A stretch of DNA of 64,000 bases from Membranipora membranacea (Eukaryota; Bryozoa; Gymnolaemata; Cheilostomatida; Membraniporidae): contig OU612067.1 of the NCBI GenBank assembly GCA_914767715.1, positions 7,566,001-7,630,000 of the forward strand, read 5' to 3'. Shown here piece by piece: positions 38,246 through 48,400 of this stretch (the stretch's first letter is position 1; each line of letters starts with the position of its first letter). Both the position numbers and the translations under genes were made by a program. The notes below the pieces were generated by a model, which was not told where the DNA came from, did no database searches, and was given only the letters and a program-made list of their open reading frames with translations.

Positions 38246-41217
38246 TTATTCCGGCTCTTAAATGACCTAGTCCCTAGGTCACAGTCTACACTATAAAACG
38301 AAAGATCTCTTGAAATAATAATTGAGTTACTCTACCGTATTTCACTATACCACCTGAATGCCGCTCCTCTCTGTATACCAACATCTTATCTATATATAGA
38401 CAGTGCATATCTTGGGCTTTGACTGCCCGGCACCGTAGTCTGGTTTACTGACAAATGATTTCTTCTATAATAAAGCTGTGGGAGGAAAGGTTTTAGTGCA
38501 TACATAAGAGCATACATTTCAATGTGATTGTGGTACAATCCTCAATATGAGTGCTGCTTTAACATCAAGAGATAATCAACTTTTTCCGATCGCTTGAAAC
38601 ACACGGTCAGCAAGAAATTTGTTTAATATTATATACTATGTGAACTAAATTGGGGATAAATATGATACACTGAGTCATCTATCGTGGGGTGTGAAGACGT
38701 GCCTCTCTCTCTTTCTCTCGGTTCAGGCACGATTGAGTGTCTCTGAATTCGGGTGATCACAGATTTTTGACCACATAACCATGGTACCGGGTACTCATGT
38801 CTTGGGCGTTGTAACGATAGGCTCGTCACTTAGCGGATACCGATTTCCTATATCGGCATGTATACAAATTCTTTGTGGTGAAGATCATGATTACGGCTCA
38901 TGATGGTACCCCCACCATAGACTTATCAAACAGTGTTTGGTTACTTGATAAAGTAGCTATTAATCATTCTGGCATAAAGGTCACTCTTCATTTCCTTTGC
39001 CTGTAACAATCTGTTGCTGGCCGACGAAGATATTTTAAGTGGGTTAATATATCTACCACCACAATAACGAGCATAAAATAAGCATGATGATAGCAACACA
39101 AATCATGCAGCCAGACAGTTTAATTGGGTTGTGCGATAAAGGTTTCACCGCCAAGCATCTACATTAATATAATTAATGGGTCATCAAAAGCTAGTTAACT
39201 CTATCTTTCCATTACCGACCCTTTTCTAAAACGCTATGAAAGACATTCATTCTATACACACATACATTTCATGATCATACATTCTCAGTATAAGTCATGT
39301 CGTTTGCTAAGTCAGGTCATGGATATCCTGTAGACCCACCCGGCCGGGACCCCTGCGCAGAGGGTTTTTCACCCATTTTTGTTTCAATTTATATGCTTTT
39401 GGTTCAAAAATTACATTTCTCTGAGGTGATAATTAATCAAACCTCCGAATGATACATTACATAGGTGATTCTACTTCCCAAGTAAATTGAATTAATCCTA
39501 CATTGTATTTTAATTTGATACACATTCTTTGAGATGAGAGCAAGGTAAAAATGATTAATTATCTTGAGAAGGTGAATATTTCCCTCAACAAACTCGACAT
39601 ACAACGCTCTATCTCAGCGATTTGGAATTCGGAGAAAATAAATCTTGTCATCCTCTAACAATCAAAAATGAAGCTCGATCATCGAATGGTAAAAATATAA
39701 CGCTGCGGTGGAATCAAGCTATCCAGACTTGATTTAATAAAAAGAAACCTAACAACAGTGAGGGACACATTTTCAAAATCATCCTCAGTAGGGTCAGATA
39801 TCGAGTGATTGCTCAGACTACCTCAGTAGCTGGTTATAAAAATCTGTGAAAATCGTAATGCTATGTTCAATGATGCAGGCTTTATGACATCTTGTAAGCC
39901 CTGCTTGTTGAAAAAAATATATGCAACGCTATGGTCAATGATGCAGGCTTTATGACATCCGGTCCGGCCCTAGTTGTTTAAAAATATATTCCTGAGCCCC
40001 TAACCTCCATACCGATAGAGGTGCATACTAGCTGAGCTCATTGTTACTGTAATTATGTTTATTAGCTGAGCTAATTATCTGTAATTACTTATATTGGCTC
40101 AACTGGGTTATAACTGTAATAACCTTGATAACAAGATAGAACTGGTATCACTACTGACTACCATTTACACCAACATTATATGGTGATAAAATACTGATAT
40201 ATCACCCGCCTGTTTCATGCAGATTATAATTGCACAAAATATATTCCAGGTCATGTTACTGTCAGGGTGGGAAAAACCCTGTCTTAATTCAATGGCAGAT
40301 TTACATGTCGAACAATGAAAGACGCAGCACAGGATATGACGTCAATTCCGCCTTTGTGGTAGCAGAACATTCCTCTTTTTTTTGTTTGAGATGGACAAAA
40401 GGTATCATTCTAGATACAGACCTTCCAGGTTTTATCCCAGCTACCTGCCCGTAATAAGAGAAGGCATACTTCTGACTTCAAACTCTCAGATTTCACTTAG
40501 AAGGACTGACTGGCCTAATTTATGTCTATACCACATGGTATTGGCCAAATACTCTTGTGATATTTGTGTGGGTAGAAAATCGTAAGTCAAAACCTCTAGA
40601 CAATCTTTAGTGTGGGGTACGCTGCCCCATGATTAATGATGGCAACAATATTATGTACTCTGTCCACAATACATACGAAACTATGCGAAACATCTAAAGG
40701 AGGCAAGGGATGAGACAAGTGCACTTCACCTCACCGAAATCCTGCCCACTGATTCCACAAACTATAACCTCATTGGATAGGCTAATTTATGACCTATGTA
40801 AAAGCACACTGTTACATGTCATATTTGATTGCAGGATTGATTGTTACAAAAGACTATGGTGAAGCTTGACAGTAGGTCAGCAGTGAGAAAAGAGAGAAAG
40901 AATTTGGCAGTGAAGACAAGATGATTTGAGAAATATAGTTTTATGAATAAAGGAGTAAACCTTTTGAATGAATGATGATTTATAAACTTAGTCACCAGTG
41001 AACTATAACACACAAAGAATTATTCAATCTTAATCGACACAAAAACTATTAGACTTAACTTGTTTGCAGTTAAGTTTGGAGTCGTCCACCGACTTGCTAA
41101 CCATTTTATAACACATTTTTTAAACTCTAGATAAAAAGCCCACTCGCTCATCAAAGAGTAGACTCGGAGCAATCCAACTACACCTTGTTGTGTACACGGC
41201 CCAATCCGTTTCTCACA
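38246..41217 (-). other. Internal region of the LTR element without pol
   Basis: About 3 kb between the gag stop and the 3' LTR with only short, composition-poor ORFs. It contains an imperfect roughly 85-nt direct duplication around 39855-39980 (shared TCAATGATGCAGGCTTTATG). No catalytic motif of protease, reverse transcriptase or integrase is seen in any frame. Confidence 0.7.
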
Positions 41218-42279
41218 TTACCCTGAATTATAGCCCTCATCGGACAATGGGTCTGTGCCCTTCCTTGCTGATAATTTTAATGATGAATCTGGTGTGATTG
41301 TGACAGTTCCACCTTGAGGATCGGCCGCTGGCTTCATGGTACATGAAGGTTTTTCTGTGGGCTGATATTCTTCCATCCGTCTGACAGCAAATGGCTCAAC
41401 TAAGGGACTTTTTGGTGGGAGATAAACAACTTCCTGGGTTACTGAATAATTCTCCAGCATACCAAAAGCTTCTAAGCTAAACTTAGCCATAGACTCACCC
41501 ATTGGGCGAGGTTGAAATGATACTGTATGTGGGACCTTCAACTCAACACAATCTTCCTGAACCTCCAAGCATTTATCAACAAATACCAGTTTTGCAGAGG
41601 AATTTTGCCGTCTTCGGCGTTTCCTTTTTCTGGTACCTTTAAAAACCTGTGAGCTATGGGTTCTAGATGTGTTGCCTGTAATGAAACTCTCATCGCCATC
41701 ACTATTCTGTAAGTGATGATCCAATGTCTCCTCAAAACGAAGAAATCTATACACCTCATTCAAATTAATTATTTTAAAAGAACCGAATTTCAGCCAGTAT
41801 GATCTGAGTAAGTCTGATCTAAGGCCTTGTTTAAGGGCCTGGTCGACATACAAACTCAATGCATCTCCCTCTATTGTCTCAAAGGCTCGCATTATTCTGG
41901 CCAGAAAGGAAGAGACTGACTCGTCAGCATTCTGATGGATTTTATTTTGCTGAACCATCATTTTAATATACGAGTCATCATTTATTAGTGGCTCAAAAAT
42001 CTTATCCATATACGAAAATAGGTCGTTCACATTGTCGCAGTCTTTGGTCTTGTTTTTGAAAACTGCGAGGGGATAGTCTTTGAGAAACAACCCTAATAGA
42101 GATATTTGCTGATGATGCGATGCAATACCAAGAGCACCTGCTACGCTGCAAAATCTGAATTTGAATTCAGCATAGTTTACCCCTTCTGCTGAATCATTGA
42201 AAATGCGGATGTGAAGTGGGTTTTTATAGTTCTTTGCCAAGACTGTAATTTGTTTAATTAATGAAGGAATTTGATCCAT
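41218..42279 (-). CDS. Gag-like protein of the LTR element, 353 aa
   Basis: Single intact ORF just inside the 5' LTR, the usual gag position. The first 200 residues are predicted helical, with a capsid-like core (FSYMDKIFEPL, then QQNKIHQNADESVSSFLARI and a LKQGLRSDLL helix), as in gag proteins of gypsy-type retrotransposons. At about residues 218-226 there is a basic run (KGTRKRKRRRRQ) where a CCHC zinc knuckle is often found; no CCHC is present. The C-terminal 120 residues look disordered. It is probably a structural protein packaging element RNA. Assignment rests on position and general pattern, not a confirmed domain hit. Confidence 0.65.
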   Translation of the reverse strand: MDQIPSLIKQITVLAKNYKNPLHIRIFNDSAEGVNYAEFKFRFCSVAGALGIASHHQQISLLGLFLKDYPLAVFKNKTKDCDNVNDLFSYMDKIFEPLINDDSYIKMMVQQNKIHQNADESVSSFLARIMRAFETIEGDALSLYVDQALKQGLRSDLLRSYWLKFGSFKIINLNEVYRFLRFEETLDHHLQNSDGDESFITGNTSRTHSSQVFKGTRKRKRRRRQNSSAKLVFVDKCLEVQEDCVELKVPHTVSFQPRPMGESMAKFSLEAFGMLENYSVTQEVVYLPPKSPLVEPFAVRRMEEYQPTEKPSCTMKPAADPQGGTVTITPDSSLKLSARKGTDPLSDEGYNSG

Positions 42280-42441
42280 GGCTTTTTAGCCCAATTTCAA
42301 AATACCCTACTTAAATAAGAGACTCTAAGCCTCGCTGACAACGACAATGGCGCGTCCCTGCGCCTAAGAACAACTACCAACAGGAAACAACTCGCTTGCA
42401 GTGAGGGTACCTCTGAATACAACCCTTATGTTCCACCATTA

Positions 42442-43085
42442 TGTTATATCTGAAACTAAGGGGTTTTAGAATAACCGATACAATACTATACCTAAACTCA
42501 ATACAATCGATAGAACAGGCTCACCTCAAATCACTGTTACAAATGTCTGACTTGCTCAAGCAAGATCTTCTCAGTACAGAGCTATCAGTGGATTGTCCTC
42601 TCTACTAGCCGCCAGCCTTCTGGGTGACTCTACAAGTAATATAATCCTCATATGAGTAATCTAGCTGTCCTCATGAGTATACATGTTGTACAGTAAGCAG
42701 TTATAAGTAGAGTCCCTTTCCCATTCTTGCCTTCTTCCTTTATTTTCTTTTGCTTTTTCTGTCGGTTTTTATTTTCTGTTTTTGTTGTAGCGTCCTACAA
42801 GTTTTTGGTTGATTTGTTTGGATCCATAATTGTAATGATGTATATATATATATATATGTAGTTGGTACAAAGGTATAATATGATTCCTCGGTACGAAGTA
42901 TGATAGTAGTCTGCACTATCTGGTTGCCGTTATATGACTGACTGGTTTCTGGCTGAGTCATATTATTTATACCTTTGTATTCCAACTACATGTGTAAATG
43001 GGAGTTGCCTTAATTTATGTGTGGTGGGGCAACTCCAAGGTAATATATGATGGCTATTAGAATTTGACTAATATTCAATATAGCA
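42442..43085 (-). repeat. 5' LTR (644 bp)
   Basis: Upstream LTR of the minus-strand element, near-identical to 37602-38245. It is followed on the minus strand by TAA and the TGG that starts the primer-binding site. It should contain the element's promoter. Confidence 0.92.
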
Positions 43086-43443
43086 CAGACATATTTTGGT
43101 GCAATTTTGCCCAAGTTTGTTTTCCAATGAAACGCCCAGGTGGGTTTAGAAAAAGTTTGGTTTGTCAGAAGTGATGTAATTGAAGCACCACAACCTCAGA
43201 AGTGAATCTAACCTAGTAATTTACATACTTACAGTAATACTCTATTGATGTAGGATGTATGATCAATATTTATATATTATTTATTTTATTGTTGTATATC
43301 TATTTTACTGTGACCTTGATGGCGGATTTTAGACTATTATTCTTTTCTAACTCACAAAATTTATATTATATTATTATATATTTACTGTTACTTATTATCT
43401 ATGGACAATTATACCTAGTAGAGACTAGGAGACAGTTCCAGCA

Positions 43444-44017
43444 TATCAGCCACACATGTACGAACCAGCAGCGTACAAGCAACTGGTGTATGAGCCAACA
43501 GTGTACCAACCACAGTAGATCAACATTCAGCCAAGCCACGGATCGTTTGCCGGCCATAAAACAAGAGCCTATTACTCCAGAACCATCAGTGCACGAACTC
43601 ATGCAGCTCAATCCAGCTCATGAAGATAAACCTGCTGTCTGCAAACCTCCACTGTCACTGTCCAGCAGTGATTATACAGCAGCTGCCTCACCGATATACT
43701 ACTCACAGTTCTTTAACGATCTCGCTTCTGCAGAACCATCTCAACTTGTATATGAGCAGACAACACATCATAACACAAATGACCCACAAGTCAGCTGGAC
43801 ACAAGCCAGGCCGTTCGATGGCTATCTATCTCTGTGTGCTAGTCTCCATGCAGGCAGTTCATCTGCTGACAGCCAATCACAGCAGCTGTCAAAGTGGGAA
43901 GAAGATGAGTGTGATATGGAGGTAGATATTATAAATGATCGTACGTACGAGGCAAGGAAGGAAGTATCAGATGACAGATCCATCGTGTCTTTACCAGTTA
44001 CTGCTGGAGATGACTAG
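43444..44017 (+). pseudogene. Relic of the tandem family's last exon, copy 1
   Basis: A stretch of Tyr-rich codons (MYEP, VYEP, VYQP pattern, 43444-43516, ending in TAG) resembles the extreme C-terminus of copy B. It is followed at 43529-44017 by the middle and acidic part of the last exon, with IKQEPITPEP, the SWTQARPFDGY segment, KWEEDECDMEVD and stop TAG. The two parts are in the reverse of their order in copy B. No upstream exons or acceptor fit. An open frame starting at 43259 adds a run of hydrophobic codons from A+T-rich DNA that I do not believe is protein. Near-identical to 58707-59282. Confidence 0.65.
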
Positions 44018-45300
44018 CCCAGACTTGGGCCGGTTGTAGAACTTCGTGAGTGTTAGAAATACAGGTGACCCCAGCATTCTGAGAGTCTATCTCAAAGTAT
44101 TCCTCCTCCTGCCTAAATTTGTTGTGCTTAAATATTCAAATATTTCTGCGTGTCTATGGATTTCAGTGAATCTGCCTTATTTTCTTATAGATTTGAGTTC
44201 ATTCTTTCAATGAGAAATGGTCAATATTATTACTTCTACATATACTAAACTACTCATATATTGCATATATCAGCTAATTGACATGAACGATCTTCACTAT
44301 ACACCTCCCAGTATATATGTTTACCTCGATGTGCCACTACAGTGTTATCATGATCTGTTCGACTATTAGTTCTTTGTCGTTTTCTCGGGATCATTGTCGT
44401 TTTCTCGGGATCATTGTCGTTGGGTGTCCTCGCGGCAAGCAGCTGGACGAACGAAATTGCTCTTGATTTTTCACAAAAATCAAAGATATTTGATGAAATA
44501 TTCATTAGATGAATAAGACAAAGAGGAAGGAAGGATATGCCTTTTATGCAATAGCATCTTGGAGAACAACTGGTATATATTGAGACTGTCTGCAGTGTAA
44601 TGATGCTGTAAGCAAGGTTTGCGGAGCTTCTTTCAAAGGATTTCGACCTCTGGAAGACACTAAAGATATCTCAGTAAAGCAGGTCTCCAATGCAATCGAG
44701 TTGACTTCGACCAGTCACATGTCAATGCAGTCTCAGCAGATAATGAGAGCAGTGAGTCTAGAAGTTGATCTCCTTTACAATGCCGCACATCGAGAAGTCA
44801 ATGTTAGACATTCATGCTAAAAATCAACCACAATTTAAATCAATGACAATGCCAACTGCTGAATGTCCTGATTGTCAAGCTTTATCTTTATCAAGTTAAG
44901 AGTCTCATAAACGCAATGTTGTAATTTAAAAGTAAAATTGATGATTTAGATGGTTGAAAACATATTATTAACAACTTATACATAGAAACAATAAACTTAC
45001 TCTGGTGCAGTGAGAAGAACCATCCAACCGACACAACCTGGCAGAAATCAAAATATCTATTATTGCAGATGAGCTTTGTCTTTATAAAAAACCCTTATTC
45101 TTTCTAATCAGTATGAAGTCTGAAGCCGAATTTAGAAAAGAAAATCGCAATTGCTTTTGTAATAATGCCATTGCCAAATCTCAATAATAATCATTAAAAA
45201 AACAGAGGACAACTACTCAATGAATTTGTGGAATAAACAAGTCCAGCATTGGAAGTATGTCACACAATGCCTCACTTGGAGTTAAGCGCGATGTCATCGC
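44018..45300 (+). other. Spacer upstream of copy B with a short coding relic
   Basis: Matches 59283-60600 at high identity. At about 44640-44900 traces of protein survive: SMQSQQIMRAV, then in another frame HIEKSMLDIHAKNQ and TAECPDCQALSL. In this copy the last block is cut by a frameshift; in the downstream copy it stays open to DDLDG. A 28-nt tandem duplication (GTCGTTTTCTCGGGATCATT) near 44370 is absent from the other copy. I cannot name the source of the relic. Confidence 0.4.
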
Positions 45301-45445
45301 GTCACTAGTTACACTAAACCATATTGTAGCTCCCTGTCTTTGTCAGTGAACATTGCATCAGCCGACTGTAGATATACACTTTATTGCGATAATTATTTAT
45401 TATTTAATTGATCTATCAATCTGCTTTCTCCTGGCAAACTCAACA
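45190..45445 (+). promoter_or_regulatory. Conserved promoter-proximal module of the tandem family (copy B)
   Basis: Sequence upstream of the first ATG is conserved in front of B, C and D and partly A: CAGAGGACAACTACTCAATGAA, CCTCACTTGGAGTTTAGCGC, a GTCATCGCGTCAC stretch (ATF/CREB-like half sites; GACGTCATCGCGTCAC in D) and CTCCCTGTCTTTGTCAGTGA. Position and conservation suggest the promoter and 5' leader. No TATA box is clear. Confidence 0.35.
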
Positions 45446-48400
45446 ATGATTTCGGTAAGTTCCACCCTTCTCCTTCTAACAATCCATCCATCTAGAAAAT
45501 CGGCTTATAATCTATTCTCTCCTATCTGCTTTCTTTGTTGTGTATAGGCTTCAGTGAGTGTCTAGTTAGAGGGGTCGAATTCAGCACATGTACATGATAT
45601 GTCGTGGACGTGGAACGGAAATAATGGAGTTGAAAGTTGTAAATGAATGATACTAAATGATGGTCAATAAGATACTAAGTTTCTGGAGCATAATCAGACC
45701 CTTGCTGAAGTTGGTATCATAACCATACCCATCACCAATATAGTAATTCAATGTCTCTCAAATATTCTGTGCATTGTTTTCTTCCCTTTTTACTGTAGAA
45801 AATAGATATAGTTTTGGTAGTCCTCATTATCTCAGCTTGAAATTTAGAAATGATACTAATACTTTATTATTATCCAGTACATTTCTTACATTCCAGCCAG
45901 CGAGCAGCAACGATGACACTCCCATAGTCCAGCCAGCGGGTTGTAGCGATGACACTCCCATAGTCCAGCCAGCGGGCAGCAGCGATGACACTCCCGCGCT
46001 CCAGCCTGCAAGCTCCTTCATGAATCATTATTTTGATTACGCCAATGAGGAGCTAGACAATTATATGGAGGTAGATTTACACTCTAAAAATCTCTATGCT
46101 CTTCACAACACTGCCTGAGTTCCTGAGCTTTCAGTGGCAAAATAAGTTGGTCAGAGAAATTGTTTTTTGTATGTTCCCCTATGCAAAGAACGACCTGGGT
46201 CGATTTGCTATGCAACATGTAGGACACAAAATGTGCAAAGAACTTTATTCTAGCATTCGAAATGATTTTGTAGCAATTTATTTATTGAGTTATATTGGTA
46301 TGATTGGTGACTTTGACGGATGATCTTTTATTCCAGGGTGCGAGAAGTGATATGGGCCTGTTATGGTTTGACGCAATCTCTATGGTTTTCGATCCATCTA
46401 ATTATGTCTCTCCACCCGTTCGGTCTCAACCTGGTTCACCGAATGATCCATCATCAGTACTTCCCGGCGCTGCCGAGCAAACGGAACATCCCAGCACTGA
46501 TACATCATCACCTGACACTCCCTCACACGCAGAACAGTCTGACACTCACTCTTCAACAGAGCCAACTGGTACTACGTCACCATCTACAGTACCCTGTGCT
46601 AATATTGCAGCAGAGCATTCAGACTCTGAAGAATCACCGGTTCTGCACCAAACTCCCTCTCCAAATGAACTATCGGGTACTACTCCTCCATCTAAAGTAT
46701 CTCGTCCACCAGTTCTGACCATCAGTCCCTTTGAAAAGGAACTATTTGGTACTACCTCATCCACAAAAATACTCGGCACTGATGTCATGAAAGAAAACTC
46801 AGACTCTGATGAACTACCTGTTCTCTCTCAAACCCCTTCTCAAACGGAGCTTTTCCGTACTGCTTACTCCACAAATATACCGAACACGGGTGACATATCA
46901 AATATTATAACCACAGGTGCATCGACCTTTCTGCCTGATCTTCCATCTCAAACAGAACTATTTGGCTCTAGTTCACCAGTAAAAATTCCCCTCACGGATG
47001 TACAAGCCAAATACTCAGGCAGTGATGCAGCACCAGTCGTACAGCACTTTCCCTCTCCAGCGGCACTATCTGGTACGACCTCATCATCTAAAGTACCCCT
47101 CGCTGATGTGATGGCAGCAAGTCCAATCTCTGATACAGCACAACTACCACAGCACAATGCTGCAGCAGCAGATCAGCAAGGCAGTGTGCTGTCATCTGAA
47201 CAACCTGGTACGTCTACCATTGCGTCATCTTCACAGTCCAGATCTCCAGCCATTCCACCAATACCAGTGACAAAAGGTCACACAGATTCAGAGAGCCAAA
47301 CCATCGAGATCATAGTGGTTGATGGAGTGACACAGACTCATGATTTGTGCTGCTCAGTGTGCGGAAGCGAGAAAATTATCGTAAAACCAGAAAGACCTAG
47401 GCAGAACACTACGAGTACAGTTTCAAGTGTATGTTAACTTTATGTACATCCGATCATTCTATTGACTGGTTTCATTAAGGTTCTCAGGCTCTTGCTAGGG
47501 TAAACTCCCTTCCAATTATATCCAATACACACCTGATCTTTATACCTCTGTTGACTCTTGATTTTGGTGAACTTATACAAACATGTGACATCACTGTTCA
47601 TGCAACGCATTAAGCTGTGTTGAATTAAAGCTCATGAGATGTTTTATACTCAGGTCCCCATCAACAGGATAAGTTGTCACAAAATCCCTAATCCTAATTT
47701 TTTGATTGATCCTAGGGTTGTCTCCTGACACTAAAAGGTAGTGCAACTCCAATTTCTTAGGGGCTTTAGTTATTGAGTTATTACCATTTTATTTTATTTC
47801 CAGGATGTACTCAAGTCAGAGAAGACCGATAATGTTGTGTCTGCCACACCATCAGTATCAGGTACTGATAAAGTTGATGATGCAGGTGAGCCAAGAGATC
47901 TCAAGTCTGATACAATTACCACCGTACAGAATAATATCCCTCCTACCTACACAGTCTCATCTCCGGTGAGTTATGTGATGATTGTCTGTGTCTCATCTGA
48001 GTATAACTAGAAGTGTTTAATAAGCAGTTAATATGATAACACAGGACTTATTGAGGGAAGAGCGATTTTACTACATAGCTTGAGCTTATCAAGTCAATCT
48101 AGTATCGAGTTCAGCTAATATGTTATACCAGTTTTATCTGTTCAATGCTCAATGGATTACATGTGGTATTCTCAGTCTGTGGCAGTCCATCCTGACAAAC
48201 CATCACCTCATATTTGCCCCTCTGTATCAGGTTTTGTTGATTAGTTGATCAATTTTAGTGTATGTCTCAGACGGGATTATAATTTGGAATATAATCAACT
48301 GTAGGTTGTTTTCCTATTATCAATATATCCCAGAAACAAACTCATATTCTCTGATTACCATCACTCTATCATCTAATGTCCCTCTTGATGTTACTTATGA

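Larger units (their letters stand above)
37602..43085 (-). mobile_element. Non-autonomous LTR retrotransposon, young insertion
   Basis: Two 644-bp LTRs (37602-38245 and 42442-43085), each TG...CA, differ at two positions that I can see. Flanking CAGA at 37598-37601 and 43086-43089 is a 4-bp target duplication. The array paralogue near 58330 has CAGA once and no insert, so it is an empty site. Orientation is minus. Three bases inside the right-hand LTR a primer-binding-like TGGTGGAACATAAGG (from 42438 downward) begins, then a gag-like ORF. The remaining 3 kb has no protease, reverse transcriptase or integrase ORF, so it must use enzymes from another element. Confidence 0.9.

Noticed and set aside
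43259-43520. Hydrophobic, membrane-like N-terminus fused to the relic exon
   Set aside because: Run of A+T-rich codons; the matching stretch at 58526 shifts frame and stops, so the fusion is not conserved.
45548-45553. Possible 6-nt microexon (GCTTCA) between exons 1 and 2
   Set aside because: The flanking AG and GTGAGT fit in B and D, but in copy C the interval is 5 nt and would break the frame; exon 1 joins exon 2 in phase without it.
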